A DNA stretch of 64,000 bases from Mucilaginibacter sp. PPCGB 2223 (GCF_001705515.1 NZ_MDJS01000003.1:744001-808000), one strand, 5' to 3'. Counted from the first letter of the stretch, positions 1 through 9,260 are shown. Made by a program: numbers and translations. The notes: generated by a model not told the origin, from the letters alone.

Positions 1-202
1 GCACCAGTTTATTCTCCTTCACGGCCAGCAACTTAGCTTTTTGTTGTTCATCATCCCAGGTAAAGGTGTACACCTGGTCGCGCACGTTAACATCATCGGC
101 AAACCATTGCGACAGCCCATTAGGCTCGCTTATGAAACTAAATAATATCCTTGGCGATGATTTGATCTCGTACTCGATATTGAACTTCTTCTTCTCAGAC
201 AT
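1..202 (-). CDS. START-like domain protein, 5' part only
   Basis: A minus-strand reading frame begins with ATG at 202 and runs off the left edge, so only about 67 N-terminal residues are seen. The sequence (MSEKKKFNIEYEIKSSPRIL, then an FSFISEPNGLSQWFADDV-like stretch) matches the beginning of the small START/SRPBCC-fold proteins conserved in Bacteroidota, which form a hydrophobic pocket and whose ligand is usually unknown. It is divergent from the tRNA promoter at 279-286 and is part of the chromosomal flank, not of the element. Function cannot be refined from this fragment. Confidence 0.75.
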   Translation of the reverse strand, partial: MSEKKKFNIEYEIKSSPRILFSFISEPNGLSQWFADDVNVRDQVYTFTWDDEQQKAKLLAVKENKLV

Positions 203-278
203 ATTAGGGTTTAAAACAGGTGGTAAATATTACTGGGCGTAAATGTTAACATTTTTTCTAAAGAAAACGAATTTATGC

Positions 279-286
279 TATATTTG
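279..286 (+). promoter_or_regulatory. -7 box of the native tRNA promoter
   Basis: TATATTTG fits the Bacteroidota -7 consensus TAnnTTTG and lies 25 bp before the first tRNA base at 311. It is the original chromosomal promoter of the CAT-anticodon tRNA. After integration it reads into the truncated tRNA half and on toward the integrase at 533. Confidence 0.6.
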
Positions 287-307
287 CAAACCTTTTTTAA
301 AAGGTAC

Positions 308-349
308 CCCGGCGGGGTAGCTCAGATGGTTAGAGCGTAGGATTCATAA
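308..349 (+). repeat. Left attachment site (tRNA 5' half)
   Basis: This copy holds acceptor, D arm and the anticodon stem-loop up to CATAA, then diverges into element sequence (TCTTACAATT). It is identical over 42 bp to 35134-35175. Because the 3' half is missing, this copy cannot form a tRNA. The break just after the anticodon indicates strand exchange in or near the anticodon loop. Confidence 0.9.
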
Positions 350-451
350 TCTTACAATTTTGTAACGGAATGGCTTGAATTAAACAAAACGACGCCCTCT
401 GTTACTTCTCAAGGCAATAAGACGTCATCATTGTTCAAATCAAACCAGCCA

Positions 452-474
452 TACCGTTAACAAAACCGTTAACA
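452..474 (+). repeat. Putative integrase arm site, left copy
   Basis: A 23-bp sequence containing two CCGTTAACA units separated by AAA occurs here and again at 35035-35057 near the other end, in the same orientation. It lies 103 bp inside the left att repeat, and the right copy lies 77 bp outside the start of the right repeat on the element side. This position fits arm-type binding sites of the N-terminal domain of a tyrosine integrase. The role is inferred. Confidence 0.6.
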
Positions 475-532
475 AAATACGACCTTTGAACGGGGCGTGG
501 AAACAAATTTTTAACCTTAAAAATGTTTCCAC

Positions 533-1804
533 ATGGCAACCGCAAAAATTATTACCTGGAGTAGGGCTGACAAAAACGCTCAATTCCCGATCGGGATCAA
601 AGTATCCCAAAACGGTAACCCCGCTTATTTATTTGAAGGCAATTCACTCTCATCTCGTGATCTGTGGGATGCAAGCAAACAGCAAGTAAAGAAAGCGCAC
701 CCGCACCACATGCGGCTTACTAATTTCCTCACAAAAAGGCTTTCTGAAATCAATGGTAAAATCATCGAATTTGAAACTGACAAACGAACCTATACCGCAG
801 AAGATATTGTTAATGCAGTAAAGCCCAAGCCAGTAAAAGAAACGCCACTGGAACCGAGACTACCTTTATTAAAAGATGTAGCAGATAACTATCTTCGAGA
901 ACAAAAAGACTTGGGCAATTACGATGTTTGGAAGTCCGATCAAAGCAAACTGAAACGCTTTTATGAGTTTGCCGGGGAAGGTGTTACGTTCCCCGAAATA
1001 ACGGTTGAATATTTGCGCCGTTATACACTGTTCCTACGCACGGGCCGCAACCTCAACAGAAAAGGCCACATACCTTTAAGTGATCGCACGGTTACAAATC
1101 ACCTGCTTGTGATCCGTACCATGTATAACCGCGCCATAACCGCAGGACTGGCCGGGAAGGACACTTATCCGTTTGGCGGTAAAGACAAGATTATCATCAA
1201 ATTCGGCAAAACCGAAAAAATCGGCCTGACTGGCGATGAAATAAACCAACTTAAACAGCATGTGTTCTTACCAGAACATGCCCATTTGCACCACAGTCGC
1301 AATATTTGGTTGGTGTGCTTCTATTTTGCCGGGATGCGTATTACGGATGCGCTGTTGTTAAAATGGTCGGATTTTCAAAACGGCCGCTTTTATTACACGA
1401 TGTCGAAGAATGGCGAGCCGGGTTCGCTGCCGATTCCCCTGGTTGTGTCAGCCATTCTCGAAGAATACAGAAACGCGTGCTATGCGCATGACCTTGTGTT
1501 TCCTTTCCTGAAAAACTTGGACAGCCTCGATGATCGTTACGAGGTACGTAGGCGGGTCAATTCCGTCACGAGATTGATCGGCGAACACATGGCCATCATC
1601 ATGGAATTGCTTAAAATCAATAAAAACGCTTCTCCGCATAAGGCCCGTCATGCTTTTGCCCAACGTGCCGAAGAAAAAGAAATCCATCCAAAAGTCCTGC
1701 AAAAGATGTATCGCCATGAGAGCATCATCACAACAATGCAGTATCAATCGAATTTCTCGCATAAAAAGGCGGACGATGCATTGGGATCGGTGATAGATTT
1801 TTAG
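533..1804 (+). CDS. Tyrosine recombinase (element integrase)
   Basis: A 423-residue site-specific recombinase that should catalyse integration into and excision from the tRNA(CAT) gene. The N-terminus is an arm-binding/SAM-like region and the C-terminus is the catalytic domain with all key residues: R269 (FAGMRITDA), H369 and R372 (HKARH), H395 (YRHES) and nucleophile Y404 (MQYQ). Length and layout are typical of Bacteroidota phage-type integrases. It starts 183 bp inside the left att repeat and reads inward. The native tRNA promoter points at it. A perfect 21-bp inverted repeat follows the stop codon. Confidence 0.95.
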   Translation: MATAKIITWSRADKNAQFPIGIKVSQNGNPAYLFEGNSLSSRDLWDASKQQVKKAHPHHMRLTNFLTKRLSEINGKIIEFETDKRTYTAEDIVNAVKPKPVKETPLEPRLPLLKDVADNYLREQKDLGNYDVWKSDQSKLKRFYEFAGEGVTFPEITVEYLRRYTLFLRTGRNLNRKGHIPLSDRTVTNHLLVIRTMYNRAITAGLAGKDTYPFGGKDKIIIKFGKTEKIGLTGDEINQLKQHVFLPEHAHLHHSRNIWLVCFYFAGMRITDALLLKWSDFQNGRFYYTMSKNGEPGSLPIPLVVSAILEEYRNACYAHDLVFPFLKNLDSLDDRYEVRRRVNSVTRLIGEHMAIIMELLKINKNASPHKARHAFAQRAEEKEIHPKVLQKMYRHESIITTMQYQSNFSHKKADDALGSVIDF

Positions 1805-1810
1805 TTAAAT

Positions 1811-1856
1811 AAAAAGTAAATAGGATAATTGTTTACAATTATCCTATTTACTTTTT
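1811..1856. terminator. Perfect 21-bp hairpin after the integrase
   Basis: Arms at 1811-1831 and 1836-1856 are perfectly complementary with a 4-nt loop. The right arm ends in CTTTTT and the left begins with AAAAAG, so it can terminate transcription in both directions. It sits between the integrase stop and the toxin-antitoxin promoter and insulates the two units. Confidence 0.8.
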
Positions 1857-1869
1857 AATGTTTTAATGG

Positions 1870-1877
1870 TACATTTG
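1870..1877 (+). promoter_or_regulatory. -7 box for the toxin-antitoxin operon
   Basis: TACATTTG matches TAnnTTTG and lies 18 bp upstream of the antitoxin ATG at 1895. No convincing -33 TTTG was found; the 21-bp hairpin occupies that region. Confidence 0.5.
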
Positions 1878-1894
1878 TAGTAAAGGTAAAGACA

Positions 1895-2110
1895 ATGAAA
1901 CTTGTAATCGACATTGCTGATAATAAAGCGGATAGCTTTCTGGAATTGCTTAAAGGCCATTCCTATGTGAAAGCTAAGCCCCTGTCTGCGCCCGATGCTG
2001 CGGTACTGGAAGAATTAACCCATATCAAAAAGGCTTTCAAGCTTGCCGATAAAGTAAAGGCGGGCAAGATCAAGAGCCGTCCGGCGTCAGAATTGTTGAA
2101 TGAACTATAA
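1895..2110 (+). CDS. Putative antitoxin of a RelE-type pair
   Basis: A 71-residue protein without a recognisable named domain. It resembles small Bacteroidota antitoxins placed before RelE-like toxins, with a short beta-like N-terminus (KLVIDIADNKADSFLELL) and a charged helical C-terminus ending KIKSRPASELLNEL, as expected for a toxin-wrapping segment. The last 11 nt overlap the next gene, so the two are translationally coupled. Expected role: bind and neutralise the toxin and repress the operon. The call depends mainly on context. Confidence 0.7.
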   Translation: MKLVIDIADNKADSFLELLKGHSYVKAKPLSAPDAAVLEELTHIKKAFKLADKVKAGKIKSRPASELLNEL

Positions 2111-2426
2111 AGTCCGCACGATCCAGCCGTTTGACAAACAGGCTAAACGGTATCTGAAAAAATATCCTTCGCTTAAGTCAGAATTGGCAACCCTTATTAG
2201 TGAGTTGGAGCAAACGCCTGATATTGGCACGTCTATAGGCCATGATTGTTATAAAATACGTATTGCGATTGCCTCAAAAGGTAAAGGTAAATCGGGTGGC
2301 GCAAGGGTCATCACCTGTGCGGTAGTAAAAGATGCCGAAGTTTATTTACTGTATATGTACGATAAGTCCGAACAATCGACCGTAACCGACAAGGAATTAT
2401 TAAAGCTTTTGGAATATATCGACTAA
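2100..2426 (+). CDS. RelE/ParE-like toxin
   Basis: A 108-residue protein with the RelE-fold pattern: VRTIQPFDKQAKRYLKKYP (two N-terminal helices), LISELEQTP, then the KIRIAIASKGKGKSGGARV strand-rich core and a YLLYMYDKSE segment. RelE-family proteins are mostly ribosome-dependent mRNA endonucleases, and ParE relatives poison gyrase. This variant has the basic loop and R of the RelE-like family, but the target cannot be decided from sequence. It overlaps the antitoxin by 11 nt. As part of an integrated element it probably stabilises it after excision. Confidence 0.8.
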   Translation: MNYKVRTIQPFDKQAKRYLKKYPSLKSELATLISELEQTPDIGTSIGHDCYKIRIAIASKGKGKSGGARVITCAVVKDAEVYLLYMYDKSEQSTVTDKELLKLLEYID

Positions 2427-2613
2427 TTGCAAGTCACTCTATAAAAACAAAACACGAGCCGAAGGATGTAGGCCACAAAATTGTGCGGGGTTTACCAAAA
2501 TCCAATGAAATATTTTATTTCATCCTCGATGCTTTTTGTTTTGTTCCACGATATCGATTGGGTGGTAATATTCTTCTGCTGCCTGATATTCTCGGTTCAA
2601 TCCAACTTAGCAG

Positions 2614-3483
2614 TCACTTCCGTGGTTTTAAATAGTTTAAAAAGAGAAATACAATGGTAAATAAGACGCCTATTGCGCCGATTATCATGCATATTAGCTC
2701 AATTGTTTTAGCAGAGACGACGTTATCTCCATTTTCAGTTCTTCCAGGTTTCAATTGTGGCTGAATATTTTGATCCGTACCTTTAGACAACGATAGCAAT
2801 CTCTGATGCGGAGAATCGCGTTTTGATACTTCGGGCGATTTTAATCCAGTATTTTGCTTACTTGCGGTACTGTAGTCAGAGTAATTAATAGGATATGCCC
2901 ATCTTATAGTCTCATAATCATTGGACGCTCCGGTCTTAAAAGAATATTGGATTGAGGTATTTCCAGTAAGTTCCGCGTTTAGAATTTTACTTTCTGTCAA
3001 AGGATAAAAAGTCGAAGGAAGATTTTTTGAGTTTAATGAAATGTACGCCGCAAGTGGGCCATATACCCGCTTGCTAACAGGGATTTTCCAAATAACAGAA
3101 TCTTTTCTTTTTAGAAGTTCGATTGGATGTACAACAGTTAAGCCTGCTGCCTGCTTATCTTGATAGTACCAGCGAGATTTTTTGAGATTTGCTAAAACCG
3201 CATTTATTTTTTCATAGCTACTGCTACGCACGTTAAATTGAACAGTACTTGAATCTGAACCGTAAGATGAACTGAAACTTACATTGTTTTGTTTAAAGTT
3301 TTTTCTCAATAGTTCAGTATAGGCAATCAAATCTGATTTATTGATTTGATTGTTTTCTTTTATATCTATTAAAGTAAAGTTACCTGAGCAGAATTCTTGA
3401 TCAGCGTTTATTTCTAATGACATGATTCTACATGATGTAAATAACACAAATATGGGGCAAGCAAGGAATAATATCTTTCTCAT
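2614..3483 (-). CDS. Lipoprotein-like protein with C-terminal TM segment
   Basis: A 289-residue protein of unknown function. The N-terminus (MRKILFLACPIFVLFTSCRI) is a signal with a lipobox-like FTSC, and the C-terminus has one hydrophobic helix (MIIGAIGVLFTIVFLFLNYL) followed by basic residues, so both ends may be membrane-associated. The middle is polar with no recognised domain. It is read toward the toxin gene and follows the XRE regulator (63 bp upstream, same strand), with which it may form an operon. It looks like cargo. The lipobox and the TM helix together are unusual; if the first hydrophobic stretch is only a signal anchor, the protein is bitopic. Confidence 0.6.
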   Translation of the reverse strand: MRKILFLACPIFVLFTSCRIMSLEINADQEFCSGNFTLIDIKENNQINKSDLIAYTELLRKNFKQNNVSFSSSYGSDSSTVQFNVRSSSYEKINAVLANLKKSRWYYQDKQAAGLTVVHPIELLKRKDSVIWKIPVSKRVYGPLAAYISLNSKNLPSTFYPLTESKILNAELTGNTSIQYSFKTGASNDYETIRWAYPINYSDYSTASKQNTGLKSPEVSKRDSPHQRLLSLSKGTDQNIQPQLKPGRTENGDNVVSAKTIELICMIIGAIGVLFTIVFLFLNYLKPRK

Positions 3484-3545
3484 ATTCTAAAGATAGAATA
3501 GTAGCAGCAATATTTATTCTGAAAATATTTTTTCTTAAAATATAA

Positions 3546-3770
3546 TCAAGATTTGAAGAGGTCAGCGGGTTCGATACCTAATGCTTTAGCAATTATCAGA
3601 ATGGTCGAAAGCTTTGTGTTTATTTTACCCCCTTCAATTCGCACAATCTGGGATTGCTCAATCTCGGCAATATCCGCGAGCTTTTGCATAGATAATTTCT
3701 TGGCCTGCCTGAACTTACGAACACTCTGACCGAAGGCTTTAATACCGTCATTATCTAATGATTTTGCCAT
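3546..3770 (-). CDS. XRE-family helix-turn-helix regulator
   Basis: A 74-residue protein that is almost entirely one HTH_3 domain: FGQSVRKFRQAKKLSMQKLA, then DIAEIEQSQIVRIEGGK and a third helix with TILIIAKALGIEPADLF. Such small proteins are DNA-binding repressors or activators of neighbouring genes. It is divergent from the WG-repeat gene (111 bp apart) and upstream of the lipoprotein gene on the same strand, so either is a plausible target. Confidence 0.88.
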   Translation of the reverse strand: MAKSLDNDGIKAFGQSVRKFRQAKKLSMQKLADIAEIEQSQIVRIEGGKINTKLSTILIIAKALGIEPADLFKS

Positions 3771-3880
3771 TCATCAAAAGTGATGCATGGTGATAAATTC
3801 AATACAGGCACACGTGCTTGCATTTAAAATTTTTTCATATTTTTACCTACAAGCATTCACGCCTGTAAAAATTCAATTAT

Positions 3881-5191
3881 ATGAAACTTAAACATCTTAT
3901 TTCGTGCACGTTATTCACGATTGTTTGTTACACTGCGAATACACAGCCAAAAATCTACACTAACCTTAAACCGGGCGATATCGCCCCCGATGCCGTAAAA
4001 ATCGAAGCCGATTATATTGAAGGGATGATAAACGGTGTTTGCCTCGTAAGAAAAGGCAACGCAGCGGCTCTTGTTGATATCGAGGGGCATTTTGTCGCAC
4101 CGTGGGGTAAATACGAAATTGCCCAAGGCATTTTTCTTTCTGTCCCATTTACACGATTGATCCCCGCCAAAGACACCAAAACAGGTAGATTTGGCTATAT
4201 CAGTCCGCAAGGGGCGACCCTTATTCCATTTACATTTTCTAATGCTTATGATTTTGATTGTCACGGAGTGGGAATGGTAGGAATAGGTGCCGAGCCTTTT
4301 GTCAATATCAATACAAGTGGTCAACGATTGCCGACTGTAAAAGGTAGAACCTATATTTTATCAGAAAGAGAACCTTACAATTATACCCAATCAAAATTAA
4401 TAAGGTTTCCCGCTGGCGACAATTATGGCTACGCTGATAAGAACGGAAAGATTATTATTCCGGCGCAATATCAAAATGCCGAGGAATTTACCGATGGTAT
4501 GGCGGCGGTAATGAAGGTAGATAAGTTTGGTGTGGCGAGGTGGGGCTATATTGACCAAACGGGCAAGCTTGTGATCCCTTACACCTATCAAATTCAGTCG
4601 GGGCAGTTTCATAATGGGCTGGCCTTAGTATGTCCAGTGAGGCGGGAAACTTTCAACTACGCGTATATTGATAAAAAGGGTACGGTAAAATTCACTGTTG
4701 GCGATGGTCGGAATTTTTCAGGGCCTAACTTGGTTATGGTGGATGGTATTGGTAAAATATCAACTGGCGGCCTCCCTCATGAAGCAAGCTACTTTGTTAA
4801 TGGCTATGCTTTTTGGCATTATAGCGACGATGATACACAATTGCTTGATACGTTAGGGCATTTCCACAAGATTGCCGATATACTTCATAAGCCTGAAAAA
4901 TACTCAAAGGACATCGCAGGGATACAGTTTGATGGGTATAATGATTTGGGGATATTTTTTAAAGTAAACCCATTTATCAAAACTGAAAACAAGCATGGCA
5001 TGATGAATTACAAAGGTGAGGTTATTTTCCCGCCGTCTTTTTTATACATTAGGCCTGATTATTATAGCCAATATGCAGTTGCTGGTATGAGTATCCCCAA
5101 CGGCCAAAATCAATTTAACAGCACCTTGAACGGGGTGGTTAATAGGCAAGGAGTATTTGTGCTGACACTAACAAAGCCATCTAATTTTTAA
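3881..5191 (+). CDS. WG-repeat protein, secreted
   Basis: A 436-residue protein with an N-terminal signal peptide (MKLKHLISCTLFTIVCYTAN) followed by tandem WG repeats, the KWG/WG beta-unit with the pattern [WF]GY-x-[DS]-x-x-G-x-x-x-IP: FGYISPQGATLIPFTF near residue 105, YGYADKNGKIIIPAQY near 182 and WGYIDQTGKLVIPYTY near 220. More divergent copies follow toward the C-terminus (YAYIDKKGTVKF, HGMMNYKGEVIFP). WG-repeat proteins are common in Bacteroidota, are predicted extracytoplasmic and have no assigned biochemical role. It is followed by a strong hairpin terminator. Confidence 0.85.
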   Translation: MKLKHLISCTLFTIVCYTANTQPKIYTNLKPGDIAPDAVKIEADYIEGMINGVCLVRKGNAAALVDIEGHFVAPWGKYEIAQGIFLSVPFTRLIPAKDTKTGRFGYISPQGATLIPFTFSNAYDFDCHGVGMVGIGAEPFVNINTSGQRLPTVKGRTYILSEREPYNYTQSKLIRFPAGDNYGYADKNGKIIIPAQYQNAEEFTDGMAAVMKVDKFGVARWGYIDQTGKLVIPYTYQIQSGQFHNGLALVCPVRRETFNYAYIDKKGTVKFTVGDGRNFSGPNLVMVDGIGKISTGGLPHEASYFVNGYAFWHYSDDDTQLLDTLGHFHKIADILHKPEKYSKDIAGIQFDGYNDLGIFFKVNPFIKTENKHGMMNYKGEVIFPPSFLYIRPDYYSQYAVAGMSIPNGQNQFNSTLNGVVNRQGVFVLTLTKPSNF

Positions 5192-5206
5192 TTTTCTCCA
5201 TAATTG

Positions 5207-5247
5207 AAAAAGAAAAGACCAAGCAGACGCCTGGTCTTTTCTTTTTT
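5207..5247. terminator. Terminator between WG-repeat and Avs-like genes
   Basis: AAAAAGAAAAGACCA (5207-5221) pairs with TGGTCTTTTCTTTTT (5232-5246), followed by T. The A- and T-rich flanks allow termination on both strands, which suits the convergent genes on either side. The rest of 5248-5405 shows nothing recognisable. Confidence 0.85.
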
Positions 5248-5405
5248 AGTAGAACCTGATTGATTTCCTTTAGCATTTGTAACACCAATGGTTTCATCTG
5301 TTTGGTCACCAATATATAACACATTGATTCAAATAGCGGGGTGAGCGGGCGGCTATTTGAACATCTTGAAGGTATTTTGGCAGCGGTTCACGAAATTGTA
5401 AATCA

Positions 5406-8400
5406 TCATTCTAACGCATGATTTTGATTTTCCAGAGTTTCTAATTTGAGCGATTTCTCGTAATACTTGTAAGCCTTTCTTGCCCAAATTTTCAGTTCAC
5501 TAATTGTATGATCTTTAAGGTGACTCACAAGATCCATTAAAAGTTGAAAATACCATTCTGATCCACCAACGGTACCAAATGTTCCGAGATTTGCGGCTAA
5601 TTCATCGAGCACTTTTTCTTCAGCACCAAATCTATCCAGAAACCCCTTAGCAAAGGGATGGATGATATTGATTCGTACACCCGTGTCGGTTTCTGAGCTG
5701 GTAACCTCTGTTGTAGAAGCAAATGGCATCATATTCGCGACCGTGAGTCGCCCCCGGTCATTATTTGCCAACCACTGATAAATCGTATCATAGTTCTGTG
5801 GAAATTTGAAAAGCACACCCTCTCTTCCATTATTTCCGTTTTTTGTACCAAACAAAGATTTTGCATGCATAACCGTAAGGTAATTTGAGTCAAGCGTTTC
5901 GGAAATAGACGGCCAGACCACCGGAAAATACTTTTCAAATAGAATTTCTAACACCTCATACAGATAGGTATCGAAACCGTAGTGAAAATTTTCATCATGA
6001 CAAAATTCTGAGACCTGTACCGCGATCTTATCAGCTAATGCCGAATCATCACTCTCTCTTAGAAGTTTTGCAGAAGTAGTCGTCCAGTAAAATGCTTCTA
6101 AACTTCTGGTTTTTACCAACAGCAAATTGTCGGCGATAATTAATTCGCGTAACTTTTCCTTATGTAGATTCCAACGCGGCTCATCATTAAAACAATGCAT
6201 AAATAAGACTGAAAATGCTGTCGCTTCACCTTCCAAGCCATAACTTGCAATCTTATCAATAAACGAATCAAGATCTTTCGGTTGAAGATAGTCCAAAGGC
6301 TTTCCAAAGCGGAAGTTGTCAAAAATTGAAATGGTGTATTGACCCTTATCGATAAGTTGGAATAAGTTAAATAATTGCTTAACACTAAAGGAGTTCAGCT
6401 TTGAAAGATTGACCGCGTATATGCTAAGAGCAGCGTCCGATATCATATACTGAAACATCCGATCGTAGAACTCCATATCATTAATACCAGAAATTAGTCC
6501 CATTACAAAACCGGGATTCTGCTTTTCAATTGGAATATCTTTAAGCGCGGTCAATGCTTCAAGCACTGTGCTTTTTGCATTCTGATCAATCTCACCAATT
6601 TTTCTTCCGAAATTGAATGCTTGTCGTTGCTCGCCTTCAAGCAGACTCGGTAAATATTCTTTCCAATCGATATTTTTTTCTACCAACTGGACAGCGAAAT
6701 TTTCGGCTTTTTGTTGTTGCTTGTCGATCCTGATACCATCTACAACCTCTGGTACTTCATAAGTCCATTCGGGCAAAATAACATTTGCTAAAAATTCTTC
6801 CTGGATGTTCTTAGGCTTAAATTCATCAAGTAGCCTGTTAATCTCGTTATAAATTTCTCCGGACGTGATGTGCTCATATTTTAAGGTTTTTTGTAATTCA
6901 GATCGAATATCAATCCATGCCGGTCCCTCGCGAAATGTTACCGCGTCTAAATATTTGAAAATAATTTTCGAGGCATTTTCGCTGATTAAAGTTCTGACCC
7001 CCCTGGCCAGCGTCTTTAAGGCGTATTCTCCGTTTTCGCCACCTGAGTTAATAATCGGAAGCATCAACCCCAAGACATCATCCCAATATTGAAAAATTTC
7101 CTCCCAGGTTTTTGGCGTAAAGTCGACCAAGGGTCTTCCGCTTCCCTGTTGTTCTGCTCCACCACCCCTGTGATGCTGCCCTTGTGGAATAAAAACTCTA
7201 CTCATACAAGAAATCGCAAGTCTTGTAAAATCGGGATCATTTTGATTGAGGGCCCATTTTAAAATATCAGTACGTTCTTTATAATCGGCTTCCGTTCCCG
7301 GTAGGAATCGCTGAAACAATTGCGTTATTTGTCCTGACGCATTATTGGCCCAATTTTCGTTCTCACTTACTGCCAAGCGAAACAAAAACTGAGTGCTTTC
7401 AAAAAATGTTGCGCGGTGGAAACATAGCTTTTCCAGTGCCCAAACCAAATTTCTTCTGCCTTCACTCAAATTAAACAAATCTGATTTTGACCAATCTTTA
7501 AACGCCACAACAAGAGCATCGTTGGTTACCTCGGGATTCACTTCAACAACATAGCGAAAGAGCAGTGAACCCCACTCGGTATTAAGAACTTCCGCTGAAC
7601 CAAAAGAACTGTTCATGCCGAACAATTCTTCAACAATATCCCTGGCTTTATCAAGTTGATCAAGATCCGTTAAACGATCCAAAAACTTTTGTTCAAGCTG
7701 GACCTTCTTCAAATCTTCGATGATTTCTTTTATTTTGTCGGCAGGAGTGACTGTTAACCACTTTGCTGCTAACTGTATCGCGAGTACTGTGGGTTTGACA
7801 ATATAATAAACACCACGCTGCTCAATTATATCATCATCTTTAAATTTAAGACAAGCTTCTCTGAATTGCGTAGACGTGACTTCTTCATCACAGACTTTCG
7901 TCCTAATAAATTCCGTTTGGTCGTTAAGTGATTTTTTGTAGTTTTCGTTAATGACATTCGCAAAACTGTCGTCAACAAAACCAAAAGCAGAAAACACAGA
8001 ACACGCTCGTAAAATCTTCAGTTCAGTATGATTAACAGGTTTCCGGCCGAAAACCAATTTTTCGATAGCATGATCCTCAAAAAACTTGTCGAAGTTTGTT
8101 ATCCCTCCTTGATTAATTACCTCACAATACCTAACGGCCATCCATGGATAACCTTCGCATAATCGAGCAACATAATCAACGTCTTGCGAAGAATGTGTCT
8201 GACCCAGTTGCTGCTGAATGATTTGCTTTACAAGCTCGCGTTGATCCTGCCGGTCAAGTTTAATTTTCACATCGCTAACGGATTTGTTATCGTCGAAACC
8301 GAGCGTTATGATTTTGAAATTCCCCTGTGATTTTACAAGATTTGAAAGTTGCTTATGGCGTTCCGCGTCACAGTTGTCGATAATAAGAATACCATTTTGC

Positions 8401-9260
8401 GTGTTTCGGTGGGAAGTGATAAAATTTTCAAGTCTTTCGTACCGACCCTCCACACCAATATCACAATAAATAAATTGCGCATTGAGAATTTTACCTAAAT
8501 CATCTTTAGGACGAAAGGCTTCAAAAACAAGCCTCGTCTTTCCGATACCGGAATGACCGATAACCCTGATAGCCTTCTGTTGCACGACATTATTCCGTAT
8601 GGTATCTATATGCTGTGCTACCGACTTATCAATCTGAAAAGCAACAGAGTCAGCGTTGATATCTGCTTTAGTTATTTCCCAGTCACGAAAACTGTTTGGC
8701 TTTGTTATTCCAGCAAAACCCTGGACAAGATCAACAGCGGTTATATATTCATTAGTCCAATCTTTAATCTTATTCGCGTCAAATATCCGAATATCGAGAC
8801 TGGAATAATTGGTTATTCCAGCGTGTTCCATTGCTTCACGCAATTTTGCAACACGATCACTGTTCATTTTATCAGTATTTGCCTGTGTCGTGAATAATAT
8901 ATAGCTGGCACCTGCACTAATAACTTTCTCCACTTCGGGTTTAAGCTTACGAGGTTCCCCGTCTTTTTTAGGCAACAAAATTTCGTCGTAACATTTTTGC
9001 GGCTCCATGTCGGTAGCCTTGTTTTGGAAAGCCGTAATGTTGTTAGAAAGTCTTGGAGTTGTTGGTCGCGTTCCGCTTAGTTCGATTTTGCCGTCAACGC
9101 CTCCATCTTTCGATTTTTCATTCTGCGGAACAGAAATAGTAGGGTTGGGGAGATTGTACGCACCTGCTTCTAAATAGAGGAGTCGTTCCAAAAGTCTTCC
9201 GAGCTGACTTTCATCAAGCCTGGATATATGTTCGATAGTGACTTCGTTAATATGATGCAT
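5406..9260 (-). CDS. Avs-like STAND NTPase with nuclease-like N-terminus
   Basis: A 1284-residue protein counted from the ATG at 9260; an in-frame extension to 9428 exists but its sequence looks non-coding. Residues 1-130 hold a PD-(D/E)XK/Mrr-like pattern: DGGVDGKIE (52-60) and FQNKA (78-82). Residues 228-300 form a P-loop NTPase with Walker A GHSGIGKT (235-242) and Walker B ILIIDNCD (291-298). The remaining ~950 residues are helical without named repeats, as in STAND sensor regions. Nuclease + STAND ATPase + long helical sensor is the layout of Avs anti-phage proteins, which recognise conserved phage proteins and cleave DNA. It is single-gene, divergent from the oxygenase gene. The Avs subtype cannot be set by eye. 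Confidence 0.8.
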   Translation of the reverse strand: MHHINEVTIEHISRLDESQLGRLLERLLYLEAGAYNLPNPTISVPQNEKSKDGGVDGKIELSGTRPTTPRLSNNITAFQNKATDMEPQKCYDEILLPKKDGEPRKLKPEVEKVISAGASYILFTTQANTDKMNSDRVAKLREAMEHAGITNYSSLDIRIFDANKIKDWTNEYITAVDLVQGFAGITKPNSFRDWEITKADINADSVAFQIDKSVAQHIDTIRNNVVQQKAIRVIGHSGIGKTRLVFEAFRPKDDLGKILNAQFIYCDIGVEGRYERLENFITSHRNTQNGILIIDNCDAERHKQLSNLVKSQGNFKIITLGFDDNKSVSDVKIKLDRQDQRELVKQIIQQQLGQTHSSQDVDYVARLCEGYPWMAVRYCEVINQGGITNFDKFFEDHAIEKLVFGRKPVNHTELKILRACSVFSAFGFVDDSFANVINENYKKSLNDQTEFIRTKVCDEEVTSTQFREACLKFKDDDIIEQRGVYYIVKPTVLAIQLAAKWLTVTPADKIKEIIEDLKKVQLEQKFLDRLTDLDQLDKARDIVEELFGMNSSFGSAEVLNTEWGSLLFRYVVEVNPEVTNDALVVAFKDWSKSDLFNLSEGRRNLVWALEKLCFHRATFFESTQFLFRLAVSENENWANNASGQITQLFQRFLPGTEADYKERTDILKWALNQNDPDFTRLAISCMSRVFIPQGQHHRGGGAEQQGSGRPLVDFTPKTWEEIFQYWDDVLGLMLPIINSGGENGEYALKTLARGVRTLISENASKIIFKYLDAVTFREGPAWIDIRSELQKTLKYEHITSGEIYNEINRLLDEFKPKNIQEEFLANVILPEWTYEVPEVVDGIRIDKQQQKAENFAVQLVEKNIDWKEYLPSLLEGEQRQAFNFGRKIGEIDQNAKSTVLEALTALKDIPIEKQNPGFVMGLISGINDMEFYDRMFQYMISDAALSIYAVNLSKLNSFSVKQLFNLFQLIDKGQYTISIFDNFRFGKPLDYLQPKDLDSFIDKIASYGLEGEATAFSVLFMHCFNDEPRWNLHKEKLRELIIADNLLLVKTRSLEAFYWTTTSAKLLRESDDSALADKIAVQVSEFCHDENFHYGFDTYLYEVLEILFEKYFPVVWPSISETLDSNYLTVMHAKSLFGTKNGNNGREGVLFKFPQNYDTIYQWLANNDRGRLTVANMMPFASTTEVTSSETDTGVRINIIHPFAKGFLDRFGAEEKVLDELAANLGTFGTVGGSEWYFQLLMDLVSHLKDHTISELKIWARKAYKYYEKSLKLETLENQNHALE

